From Pythium myriotylum (taxonomy: Eukaryota; Oomycota; Peronosporomycetes; Pythiales; Pythiaceae), in the NCBI GenBank assembly GCA_023091665.1, contig JALJCQ010000013.1:1302001-1366000 (forward strand): DNA of 64,000 bases. The letters run 5' to 3'. Positions within the stretch are counted from its first letter, which is position 1; each line of letters begins with the position of its first letter. Position numbers and translations under genes: made by a program. Of the stretch, positions 32,001-40,050 are shown one piece after another. Under the pieces are notes generated by a model, which saw nothing but the letters and a program-made list of their open reading frames with translations, was not told where the DNA came from and searched no databases.

Positions 32001-33794
32001 AAAGATCGGGGCGTTCGCTGTGTCAATAAGGCGGGAATACTCTTGCTCTTGAGTTCTTCGATCAGAGATATCCTGGCCAATACCAACGACGCCACACACG
32101 TTGCCAAGGTGATCGTACTTTGGAGTAGCGTTCAGCAGAATATCGAGCTGTCGCCCAGACTTTGTGATGAGGGCAAATTCGAAGTTGGCTGTCTCCACGC
32201 CTTCCAATCCCTTGGCGATGACTTCTTGAACGGCATTTTGATGCTCGGGGGCAATGTAGTTCAGAACGTGGCCTCCCATCACCTCCTCGCTTGAGTACTG
32301 GGTGATATTGGCTGCTTTCCTGTTCCAGATCAGCATCTTGAAGTCAGTATCGACACCAAAGATTGGAGCATTGGCTGTGTCGATGAGCCGCGAGTATTCC
32401 TGTTCCTGGATGATCCGGTTGGTGATGTCCTGCGCGATCGCGATAGCACCACAGAGCTTGCCCAAGTGATCGAACCGAGGTGTGGCGTTGACAAGGATCT
32501 CCACTTTGCGACCGCTCTTTGTGACGATCGGGAACTCGACGTTGGCCGACTCAACGCCTCGGATGGCGTTTTCGACCATCTGGAGGACCGTTGACGCGTA
32601 TTCTTCGGTAATCAGCGTATCGATCAGACTCATGCCCATGATCTCCTCAGGAATGTATTCACAGATCTCGGCAGCCTTCTTGTTGAAGATCACGATGTTT
32701 CCGTCGAGATCCACGCCGAGGATCGGTGCATTGGCCGAATCGATGAACTTTCGGTACTCCATCTCCTTGGCGTTACGCTCTGTCACGTCCTGGCCGATCG
32801 CGACGATGCCAACGACCTGGCCGGTTCCGTCGATGCGGGGCGTGAGACAGACCGCGATCTCGACGCGCGATCCTGTGGATGTGATCAACGGGAGCTCGAA
32901 TGTGCCGCCCACGACGCCCGTGAGCGAGAGCTGAATCTGTTTGGAAACCTCGGCGCGCGAGCTTTCTTCGACCATGGGCAGCAGCGGCGTGCCGACGACG
33001 TCGATATATCCTGTGAGGGACTCGGCCTTGGCGTTCCAGACCGAGATGTTGGCGTCGTGGTCGAGCTCGATGATGGGCGCGTTGGCCTGCATGATGACGT
33101 TCGAGTAGTGCATCTCGTGGACGTGTCGCGCGGTCACGTCCTGCCCGATGCCGTAGACGCCGAGCGGCGTGCCGTCCTCGCTGAGCAGCGGCGTGACGCT
33201 CGTGACGACGAGCGCGTTGCGGCCCGAGACTGTGCGCAGCGGGATGGTCACCTCGAGCGTGGAGGTGCGGTCCTGGAAGGCGAGCGCGATGGAGCGCTCG
33301 ACGGCGTCGCGTCGCGAGGCGCCGACGATGTATTCCTGCAGCGGCTGTCCGACGACCTCGGCGGCGTCGAAGCCGGTGATGGTCTCGACCTTGCGGTTCC
33401 AGAGCGTGACGAGGCCGTCGACGTTGACGCCGATGACGGGCGCGTTGGCGTCGTGCAGCAGTTTGAGGAACGCGGGCGGCGCGATGGCCTTGCTCGAGTT
33501 GGACTTGGCCGAGACTGTCGAGGAAGCGGAGCGCGTGCGCGCGAGGCGGCCCGAGGGCGGCGCGCTGAGCGGCGCGGTGAGCAGGCGCGCGAGCGAGGCG
33601 GCCGTGGCGTCGTCGATGGTGGGGGCGTCGTCGTCGCCGCCGGGCGCCGCCGCCGTGGAGGAGGAGGACGAGGAGGACGAGGCCGCGCGCGGCAGCGGCG
33701 GCATGGCGCCCGAGGAGACGGGCATGGGCGTCTGCACGCGAATGGCCGAGGGCGGCGCGCGCCGCTTACTGCCGCGCCCCGAGCGACGCGCCAT
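23007..33794 (-). CDS. Giant hybrid histidine kinase with 22 PAS domains (HK2)
   Basis: Intronless, 3,595 residues from the ATG at 33794 (the frame continues upstream only to a TTG). A ~100-residue Ser/Ala/Pro-rich N-terminus precedes 22 PAS/PAC units of ~120 residues. Then come HisKA (H2755, SHELRTPLNG), HATPase (LLNLLSNAVKFTN, DTGIGMD, GSGLGLAICK), a receiver (D3087, MDCEMPVMDGYS), a ~300-residue Ser/Thr-rich linker and HPt (H3501, ESHSLKGSSAY). All relay residues are present. No membrane helix is seen. The C-terminus is CGVM, a CaaX motif. The protein is close to HK1 in its catalytic half and PAS consensus but has 13 more PAS units. Units 12-14 recur as 15-17, and unit 12 again as 18. The exact unit count could be affected by assembly of the near-identical repeats. 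Confidence 0.95.
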   Translation of the reverse strand: MARRSGRGSKRRAPPSAIRVQTPMPVSSGAMPPLPRAASSSSSSSSTAAAPGGDDDAPTIDDATAASLARLLTAPLSAPPSGRLARTRSASSTVSAKSNSSKAIAPPAFLKLLHDANAPVIGVNVDGLVTLWNRKVETITGFDAAEVVGQPLQEYIVGASRRDAVERSIALAFQDRTSTLEVTIPLRTVSGRNALVVTSVTPLLSEDGTPLGVYGIGQDVTARHVHEMHYSNVIMQANAPIIELDHDANISVWNAKAESLTGYIDVVGTPLLPMVEESSRAEVSKQIQLSLTGVVGGTFELPLITSTGSRVEIAVCLTPRIDGTGQVVGIVAIGQDVTERNAKEMEYRKFIDSANAPILGVDLDGNIVIFNKKAAEICEYIPEEIMGMSLIDTLITEEYASTVLQMVENAIRGVESANVEFPIVTKSGRKVEILVNATPRFDHLGKLCGAIAIAQDITNRIIQEQEYSRLIDTANAPIFGVDTDFKMLIWNRKAANITQYSSEEVMGGHVLNYIAPEHQNAVQEVIAKGLEGVETANFEFALITKSGRQLDILLNATPKYDHLGNVCGVVGIGQDISDRRTQEQEYSRLIDTANAPIFGVDREGRVTIWNRKAAQITEYSVLDVLGANLVENFIPQEYKAKVHKVLSGALVGEETANFEFPLITRTGRRVEILLNATPRHDESGTIIGVVGIGQDITVRIAQEQEYSRLIDTANAPICGVDMKGLVNIWNKKAAELTQFSLEEVVGKDLVNEFVSEEARADVGFALRKALQGAPTANFDFPLITKAGRRVEILLNATPRYNELGVIVGVVGIGQDITERIAQEQEYSRLIDTANAPIFGVDADGKVNIWNKKAAEITQYTNSDVMGENLVEKFITEDYREAVGYVLSKALNGIETANFEFPLMTKVGRRVEILLNATPRFNEHGQVMGMVGIGQDITDRIAQEQEYTRLIDTANAPIFGVDVEGKVVIWNKKAAEITQYTNTDVMDEKLVEKFITEDYREAVAQVLSKAFDGLETANFEFPLITKTGRRVEILLNATPRFNEHGKVVGMVGIGQDITDRIAQEQEYSRLIDTANAPIFGVDANMCVNIWNKKAAQITQYTNSDVLGKNLVEKFITEDYREAVAQVLTKALHGVDTANFDFPLMTKTGRRVEILLNATPRFNEHGEVIGVVGIGQDITDRIAQEQEYTRLIDTANAPIFGVDVEGKVNIWNRKAAEITQYTNADVMGENLVEKFITEDYREAVAQVLSKAFDGLETANFEFPLITKTGRRVEILLNATPRFNEQGKVKGMVGIGQDITDRIAQEQEYTRLIDTANAPIFGVDVEGKVVIWNKKAAEITQYTNSDVMGENLVEKFITEDYREAVAQVLSKAFDGLETANFEFPLITKTGRRVEILLNATPRFNEHGQVVGMVGIGQDITDRIAQEQEYTRLIDTANAPIFGVNVEGKVNIWNKKAAEITQYTNSDVMGENLVEKFITEDYRKAVAQVLSKAFDGLETANFEFPLITKTGRRVEILLNATPRFNEHGQVMGMVGIGQDITDRIAQEQEYTRLIDTANAPIFGVNAEGKVNIWNKKAAEITQYTNSDVMGENLVEKFITEDYREAVAQVLSKALRGINTANFDFPLITKVGRRVEILLNATPRFNEHGEVIGMVGIGQDITDRIAQEEEYSRLIDKANAPIFGVDVNGIVNVWNRKAAMITQFSSDEVIGEDLVCKFISEEYRDAVAQVLSRALKGDESANFEVPLTTKTGRKVMFLLNATARFDQHGTIVGVVAIGQDITDRIAQEQEYTRLIDTANAPIFGVNVEGKVNIWNKKAAEITQYTNSDVMGENLVEKFITEDYRKAVAQVLSKAFDGLETANFEFPLITKTGRRVEILLNATPRFNEHGQVMGMVGIGQDITDRIAQEQEYTRLIDTANAPIFGVNAEGKVNIWNKKAAEITQYTNSDVMGENLVEKFITEDYREAVAQVLSKALRGINTANFDFPLITKVGRRVEILLNATPRFNEHGEVIGMVGIGQDITDRIAQEEEYSRLIDKANAPIFGVDVNGIVNVWNRKAAMITQFSSDEVIGEDLVCKFISEEYRDAVAQVLSRALKGDESANFEVPLTTKTGRKVMFLLNATARFDQHGTIVGVVAIGQDITDRIAQEQEYTRLIDTANAPIFGVNVEGKVNIWNKKAAEITQYTNSDVMGENLVEKFITEDYRKAVAQVLSKAFDGLETANFEFPLITKTGRRVEILLNATPRFNEHGQVMGMVGIGQDITDRIAQEQEYSRLIDTANAPIFGVDANMCVNIWNKKAAQITQYTNSDVLGKNLVEKFITEDYREAVAQVLTKALHGVDTANFDFPLMTKTGRRVEILLNATPRFNEHGEVIGVVGIGQDITDRIAQEQEYTRLIDTANAPIFGVDVEGKVNIWNKKAAEITQYTNADVMGENLVEKFITEDYREAVAQVLSKAFDGLETANFEFPLITKTGRRVEILLNATPRFNEHGKVKGMVGIGQDITDRIAQEQEYSRLIDTANAPIFGVDANMCVNIWNKKAAQITNYSIHEVIGENLVETFISPEYRPLVAEVLSKALQGIQTANFEFPLITRPGTRIEILLNATPRMDSNGNIVGVVGIGQDITDRIAQEHEYFRLIDTANAPIFGVDTNGCINEWNQKIEEITGYHKSTVLGLSLVNMFIIPESRLQVGQLLNQALIGIDVGEMELPMTTKSGVFLLLLVNASSKKDMHGNIRGVIGVGQDYTARKHMEAAKVNFLASFSHELRTPLNGVLGMLELLKEQKLDNVSERYVHIAYVSGSLLLNLINDILDLSKIEAGHMEISCAPFHMQDLLDYSIEIFNLKARERGLVLEQKCDADVPNVVVGDVFRLRQVLLNLLSNAVKFTNHGSIIVSCSKVKSADIPPGCVKLLFQVADTGIGMDAEEKSRLFSLFTKLERTRQNNPTGSGLGLAICKQFVELMDGSIDVESELGTGSNFYFTVVVQLADDDEGRKSSLFGPEDLVITSNAIITPAAIDSGGSVITSNESVGSSTTTGPLVIVPAKARILVVEDNDFNWEVFKCFLQEDDHLLQWEMNGRNAVNTYIQNHREFDLIFMDCEMPVMDGYSATKMIRQFELEKALPRIPILGLTAYAMNGDRQKCLDAGMDEFMVKPISKPTLRRAIRQWMKVRYLGAPKPPRPTAPPTLALPSSAPGAAGSGKSQSNTPLRDSFNGAPSTFPSTTVSGRVSVDDIDEDIRSVLITPPKSTRLAPASQHMQQLDLTRAIANLELDDPMAVNRRGGHSVRTAVPSTSIFSLGTTPLSSNNHTRSSSGSLLTFQRDASGAIIEVPDWNQSTDKTSNTLPTGKSSPLYQPDLSEQITVKRASYPKTPMIWSAQLNKPIPSPVADKQEDEGENRRVSGSSTDEDADLHYEEGGEVPPLALAARSPAQGSTSATGPRRLTDTLTSMSPMDIAIPEGDPVNYALGVEQCGGREELFLDLLEKFTLGCEAAMTRIEESFERKDYNLLRRESHSLKGSSAYVAALRVSKSAYRVQLASERLLDCQKSGSIDPSLVDMVDTTVATLRKEHKLLRGYIRRNFAFRSTRNSLMKEDRNSRDKPPSACGVM
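26371..27041 (-). repeat. Near-identical copy of 29971-30641 (PAS units 19-20 versus 9-10)
   Basis: 671 bp match the segment 3,600 bp away (ten PAS units) with two differences seen (26563 T/C and 26940 A/G). Flanking sequence is clearly diverged, as expected from gene conversion or a block duplication. Confidence 0.9.
27016..29561 (-). repeat. Perfect tandem duplication of a three-PAS (1,080-bp) cassette
   Basis: By line-by-line comparison, 27016-28481 is identical to 28096-29561 (1,466 bp at an offset of 1,080 bp). The tract ends at 27015/28095 (G versus A) and 28482/29562 (G versus A). The period equals exactly three PAS units. Confidence 0.95.
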
Positions 33795-36142
33795 ACTGGA
33801 GGAGGGAAATAGGTTCTGGAGCGAGAGGCGCGGTCGCGTGACCTTCCCCTTATTATGGGCCGCGTCCCAAGTGATTTGGCTCGGAGGGGTCGAGCAGGAC
33901 AAGGGCAGGTGCGCCAGGCTTCCACCGGAGGCCCTCGCATCCCACTTGCGCAGGTTGCCTCTGGCGTACCCCTAGTCCTTTCTGGGGTGGCGACCACGCG
34001 AAGCCCTTCCCCGCGCGCGGAAAATCGCGATTTTTCGTGAAGCGAAGGCGGATTTTATGAGGGAACACGCGCGGTTCATCCAACTCTTTGACGAGTGGAG
34101 AGACAGGTCACCTCGCGCGCCCCGCGTGCGACCGAGGGGCTAGGGGTGGCGTCCACCAGGGGAGGGCTTCTTTTTGGTGGCTTGGCGGGCAACAAAAAGA
34201 TCCCAGATGGAAGACCCCCCCCCGTGGCATTCCACGGTCCGTTGCGGAAGTCAAGTCGCTCGAGGCGGCCTGGGAATGGAACCTGGTTCTGGTTCCGAGC
34301 CGGCGAATCTCGCCCATTTCTGCGGAGTTGACGTTGCGCCCAGGAAAAGAAGCGCATGTATGACGCCACCGGCGCCCAGAGTGGGAGCGCTCGCTCGGCG
34401 AGTGGCGAGAGAAAAAAACAAAACCTGAGAAGAAGCCCCAACAGGGGGACAAAAACTGCGACGGCGGCCACAAAACGCAGCTGGCTCAAGGGAAGATCGG
34501 GGACGAGACAGGGCGCGCCGAAACCCTCCAACTCAGTCGCGTGGACACGCAGCACAAAGCCGGCGCGTCTGCCGCACCTTCGAAATTGCGACTGGAGGAC
34601 ATTTCACGCGCCGGGCCATCACGGCCGCCGGGCAGTTTAACGCTCGAGAAGCCGGCGTGGCGCTGAACTCCCTTCCACGAAACGAAGGAAAAGGACCCGA
34701 TCGTCAGCGGGCGAAATGTCCGGAGAAAGAGATCCAAAGATCCAACGTCGTCATTCGACCGTGGCCACTTGGGCCGTTGGCGTCAGAGAGTTCAGCGCGC
34801 GCCGCGAGAAGGACCCCCCACGCACCAGTTGCGGCGCGCGCGCGCCGGCGCGGTGGCCAGTGGCGGCGAAGAGGCAGACGCGCACGTTGAAGCTCCGCCA
34901 CGTCCTCCTCCCCTCGACAATGGCCGCCCCACGTTGCGGATAACCAAATACAGTACAGCAATCTCCCGGAAGCGATTTGATATCCGGGCCTCGTCAATGG
35001 CCACCTCGAGATGGGGGAGAGCGGAGAGTGGGCTGCTCTGTCTGCTGACTATGGCAAGCGCTCCTGTATGTACGTACATTTGTACAGCACTGTCCGTTCT
35101 GTCTCCTGAAGCAACTGCGCCGCGTGAACTGACTTCCGGTTGCCTTGTCGTGGACCGAATGGGCCATGCGCCGACGTACAGTGTATTAAAATGCTCACTT
35201 GGCACTGCGCACGGTCTTGCAGGCGCTGACAGTGTGGAGCTTCTTTCCACGGAGGCGCGCCGTGTTCGCGGGCTCTACGGTATGTCCATTGCAGGTGGTG
35301 CAAGCGCACGCCAGCTTCTCTCGGTCGCACGGTCACGCGCATGGAAGCAGGATCCTCCCGGCCACTCGGGGCCGAGAGCTTACCAGCAGGTCCGCCGCGA
35401 AACGGCAGGGGTGATCCTCTTTCCGCGCCGAGAAGACGATCCAGCGGCTCGTTATTAATAGCGAGCGCACGACGCCGGCCTGAGATAGAAGATGGAAAAG
35501 CACGCCAACGCCGGTCAGTCGCTTGGAGCATCTACTCTGTTGCTCGACGCCGATGCGCCAGGCTCCACTCGAACACCAGAGCTGCATGTTGAAGTGGGGA
35601 AGAGGCGTGGAGAGGCCGGCCTGGGGGCTCCTCTCGCGCGAGGGGAGGGGAGACGAGCGCTCGCTTGTTCTCACGCTCAGTCGCACCGCTCGCTCTCGCT
35701 CATCTGCGCGGCACCCTGCCAGCCGGAGAGCGCAACGAACAATGCTTGAGGCGCCGGCGTGACCACCGCGCCGTCGTGGCGACGTCGGCGCCAGGACACA
35801 GAAGCCCATCGGCACCGCGAGGAGATGGATCGGCGCGGCCGGGATGTCTCACGGCGCGCGATCTGCATGCGTTCCCAGAGATCCAGAGGACACCGCCGCC
35901 ACGCAGCCAGTGGACCGCGAGCGCGCGACGCAGGTCCACCCTTCGCCGGCGCCTCTGATGCCATCAGATGCCGCGTCCGCTTGCGCCACTCGGAAGCGGC
36001 GAGCGGCTTCTTCAAGTCGAGGTCATGGATACCCCATCGAATAGAGGACGCTTCTAGTATCTACCGGTGAGATACCGGTGGTACCGGTTTCATATGGGTT
36101 CTCCTCGCGCCATTTTGGGGGGTTGAAGCGAGATCCTCGGAC
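33795..36142. other. 2.3-kb region without a supported gene
   Basis: Lies between the divergent HK2 and ankyrin-HECT genes. It is GC-rich, with many overlapping low-complexity Arg/Ser/Pro frames on both strands and none with recognisable domains or convincing splice structure. Three ACCGGT palindromes lie at 36063-36088. It may hold long promoters or leaders, a non-coding RNA, or decayed sequence; nothing distinguishes these. Confidence 0.5.
36063..36088. promoter_or_regulatory. Triple ACCGGT palindrome upstream of HECT gene
   Basis: Copies at 36063-36068, 36074-36079 and 36083-36088, 55 bp before the HECT start codon. Each is its own reverse complement. It is a possible transcription-factor site cluster; no factor is known. 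Confidence 0.4.
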
Positions 36143-39100
36143 ATGGAGGCGGCCCCGTCGAGCGAGCCGCCGCCGACCGACGGCGCCGCGCGTCGCGGCC
36201 GTGGACGAGGGAGAGGAAGAGGGAGAGGGCGCAGCGCGCGCGCCCCGGCCAGTCGCTCGCCGCCTGCCGAGCCCGCGGCGACCGAAGGCGAGGCCAAGCC
36301 AGGGCGACGCAGCAAGAGCAAGCCCAAGCCGCCCGCGACGGCCAGCGCGATCGAGCAGCTCGTGCGCGCCGTCCGCGCAGACGACCGTGCGCAGTTCGAG
36401 GCGCTGCTGGCGCAGCACCCGACGCTGGACGTGGACGCGCCGACGCCGCAGCAGGACCGCGTGCTCGTCGAGGCCTGCCGCTATGCGCGCGCCGCCATGG
36501 TCACCACGCTCGTGGCGCAGCGCCGCGCCGACGTCAACGCCGCCTCGCGCAACGAGGCCGCTGGACGCAATGGCCTGCGCCCTCTCCACGCGGCCGTGCT
36601 CGCGCTGCGAGGTGACATTGTCAGCGAGCTGCTCGCGCTCGCGCCTGACCTCGCCGCGCTCTATGATGTCGCAACGCCCGCGACTATCGCCGTGTTTTAC
36701 TGCGTCGCTAACGGTTATACGCCCGAACAGGAGCGTCGCGCGCTTGCCATCCTGCGACAGCTGCTCGAGCACGCGAAGAAGCGCGGCGACGCCGTGCTCC
36801 GGGAGCTGCTCACGAAAGAGACAAGCAAGGGCAACCAGATTGTCCACATTGCTGTCATGCTCGCCAATCACGAGGCTGTCAAAGTGCTCAAGGAGTTTGG
36901 GGCAGACTTTGCCGTGCCCAACGCTACCGGGCTCTCGGCGCTGCAGCTCGTAGAGAACAACGCGTTCCATCGGCGGTCGTTCACGATCTCTCGACTACCT
37001 TTACAGACTGCGAAAGCCGCCGCAAAGAAGCAGGCGCGAAAGAGGAAGACGAAAGAAGACAGTGAGGCAACGGAGAACCCCGCTGGCGAGGCCCCCGAGT
37101 CGGCGGCTGAGGCTGAGATCAAAGTGAACCAAGGGGTCAAGCGCCTGGATCGCGAGCTCGAGAATGGCGCAGTCTTACAAACTCTGCTCATACTTGTTGA
37201 AACGTTTGGTAGGTGGATCAGTGTTCGAACCCTGTGCTCGTCATGACATCATGATGTTGACTTTGCATGTTGCGACCATTAGGACTTGGCGCGGTATTCT
37301 CGCGAAAGGGAAACGAAGGGATCCGCTCCATCCACGTCAAAGGTTTACTGCTTGCGCACGAGGGGATATTCCCTGTGGTCAACAAGGTCGGTATGCGGAG
37401 CAATTTATGTTGGCGTCGACACTCACACTGTCTCGTGTTGCGTAGATTATAGGACTTCCAGACTCCGATAAGGCAAAGCCCGTCTACGTTGATGGCATCC
37501 TGCACTGTGTGACAAGTCTCCAAGGTCTCTCTCTCAAGAACGATAGCCAGTTCGGCAAGCTGTGGAAAGATGCATTCCTTGGCCGCCTCGTTAACTCTGA
37601 GGGTGAAAAGGTCGTGTTGGAGGGATCGACGATTGCAAAGATTATCGATACGTTGCTGGATCACAAGAGCTTATCACGCCGTGTCAAAGTGTGGACCATG
37701 GTATTGGTGAAGGCATTGGGTCTTTTTGACCGTGAATCCGTTATTTCACAAGACGAGTTATCTGAGCTGCCAATCGGAATCTTTGGCTCGGAGGACGTGT
37801 ACACTCGCATTTCTGAAGCCATATATCGCTCCGCATGCAAGATGATTTTCTCGATTTTCGACCGCACAGAGATAGATGAAGACGAGAGTTATGACGAGGA
37901 ACTCGAGTTCCACCTGCTGATAGCACTGACAGAGATGTTCTTCCAGCTCTTTGTACCGTTTAGTCGCATACTCGGGAAAGGGAACGAGAGCATCGCGTCT
38001 GTGTTTTCTCGAGTTACAGCTCCTGTGAAGCGCTTGTGGCCTCTACTCTCGGCAGCTCTCGGTAGCTTGAACGAAACATTTTCGTCTCCACAGCGGTTCT
38101 CACTCGTTCTTCACACTCTACAAGTGGTAGAAGTCGTTGATCATGCGCTCAGCGAGAACGAATCCAAGTCCATCAACGCGCTCTTCAAGACCCTCAAAAA
38201 GTACTCTAAGCAAGAGTTAGCAAGAAAGCGGATGGTGCGAGAAACCTCGAAGCAAGTGCAGCTTTTCCAGAATATCTCGGAGCTGTTCCCACTGGCCCCT
38301 GGTCTTCTTGAGAAGGTTCTCCCTCTTCGGAACAAACTCGATTTATTACTCCGCTCGGACGCAAAAATCTTGGGTCTCGATCTCTACGCGTTTGCTCGCC
38401 ACGATGGACTTGTTCGACTGGAGCACAAGGTTGACTACTTGGAGGTACTGTCCGAAGAGCAAAGCGGAAGTGTCAACATTACGATCAGCCGGGCATCGAA
38501 TGCGAATTATGTGGACTTCATACTCCAACAGATATTGAGTACAAGTTCGAGTCGTATGAGAGGCGAGTTGGATGTCGCACTCGTGGATGAGCCTGGTGTC
38601 GGTGCCGGAGTGGTTCGCGAATTTTTCCAGATCATCCAACACACTTTCTTCAACACAATGTCGTTTGGTGAAAGCTTGAGCACAACTGCTTCTCCACCTT
38701 CTCATGTCGCTGAAATCGGTTCTCAGTGGCTTCAGATGGCTCGTGATAATCCTGTATGCGACGCGTCGATGTCAAAGAAAGGCAAGCGTGGAAAGGCCTA
38801 TGCACCTGGGGATATGCTTCGATTTTTCCCTCTATTTCAGACAGACGCCGGCAACGCGCGAAGCCTTCGCATAACACCGCGGCCTGTTCGGGTCACATCA
38901 GAGGTCGTTCAGGAGAAAAAAGCTTCCAAAACCTTGCATCTCGCGCTGAAAGATCTCATCGTAGATGAAGACGAAACCAAGTCGTTGAAGCAGTTGTATC
39001 TCTGTGCTGGTCGTCTCCTTGGCCTTGCAATTCGTGATCAACAGCCCCTCGACGCTAACTTCCCTCTTGCGTTTTGGAAGTTCATGTGTTTCGAAAGTGT

Positions 39101-39973
39101 CTCTTGGGAAGACTATTGTGGCTCCAACGACGTATTTCGACGCAGCCTCCAGTTCATCCTGGATCACGACTTCGCCGCTGAGCCGCTCGATATGCATTTC
39201 GAATATACCGCCGACGTCGTTGTAGTGCCTTCAACTAACGAAGGAACTTCAACAACATCTACAGCAATGGAGATTGAGCTCGCGAGCGGCCAAGGAACTC
39301 AGGTCGTCACAAACGAAAACAAGGCAAGATATGTCGATCTACGGGCAAGACAGTTCTTTTTCGGAAACGAGTTTGAGTACTACAAGAAGATGCGCGAAGG
39401 TCTTGGGGACGCAATTGGAAGATCTGACCTCAAACTCTTCTTACCATCCGAATTGCAGCGCGTCGTACGTGGCGATAAAGAAATCGACGTTCAGGGCTTG
39501 CGAAGATCAGTGATCTATTCGCGAGGCATCACGGAGGCAAACGAGGTGGTTCGAAACTTCTGGGAGGTTGTCGAGAGCTTTGATCAACCGATGAAAGAGA
39601 AACTTCTTACCTTCTGGAGCGGCTCTGCATTACCACCGCTCTTCGGTTTCGAGACCAGCACCCGCACAAATCCGGTTTGGGTTTGTTTTCTTTCAATATC
39701 TGACTTTATCCTGCTGACACTATATCATGCGAACAGCATGCTGCGTTCTGGTATCTTGATCTAGAGCCGTCAAGCAAGAGCAAGCTCTGTCCGACTGCGA
39801 ACACCTGGTACGTGGTGTGATGTTTGTGTGCTATACTATCTCACCTAACTCGAACGTGTATCGTATTCAGTGACCGTCGCTTGATGCTTCCACAGTATCC
39901 GTCGAAAGAGGCACTCCGGGAGAAACTATTGGTCGCGTTGGAGCTCGGAGCGGTCGGCTATGACCGAATGTAA
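36143..39973 (+). CDS. Ankyrin-repeat HECT-type E3 ubiquitin ligase
   Basis: Exons 36143-37208, 37283-37386, 37446-39680, 39737-39807 and 39871-39973; introns 74, 59, 56 and 63 nt, all in phase. 1,192 residues. An RG-rich stretch (RRGRGRGRGRGRGRS) near the N-terminus is followed by ankyrin-like repeats to ~290 (GLRPLHAAVLALRGD, GNQIVHIAVMLANHEAVKVL) and a Lys/Glu-rich linker. A long helical middle region leads to the HECT domain from about residue 800 (LDVALVDEPGVGAGVVREFF, YLCAGRLLGLAIRD). The catalytic cysteine is C1159 in PTANTCDRRLMLPQY. HECT ligases form a thioester with ubiquitin and transfer it to substrate; the ankyrin region presumably selects substrates. The codon for C1159 is split by intron 4 (TG/T). 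Confidence 0.93.
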
Positions 39974-40050
39974 CTACAACACAGCTATATCCTACTCCAT
40001 AGAAGAACCGCCAACTTGACAATATCATGATCTCATTCACACTCAATCGG

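Larger units (their letters stand above)
25560..33500 (-). repeat. 22-unit PAS coding array in HK2, 360-bp period
   Basis: Consecutive units align at 360-bp spacing through most of the array. Outer units (1-6 and 22) are diverged; inner units 7-20 are near-identical in blocks, which shows recent amplification. Units 12, 15 and 18 are one type, 13 and 16 another, 14 and 17 a third, while 9-10 match 19-20. Confidence 0.95.

Noticed and set aside
25560..33500. Regular repeats suggestive of CRISPR or satellite DNA
   Set aside because: The period is 360 bp, in frame, and encodes PAS domains.
34076..34555. Minus-strand 159-aa frame in the gene-free region
   Set aside because: No domain, no conserved features, and overlapping frames of equal quality on the other strand.
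37215..37232. GTTCGAACC, reminiscent of a tRNA T-loop
   Set aside because: It lies in a HECT-gene intron and no acceptor, D or anticodon arms can be built around it.
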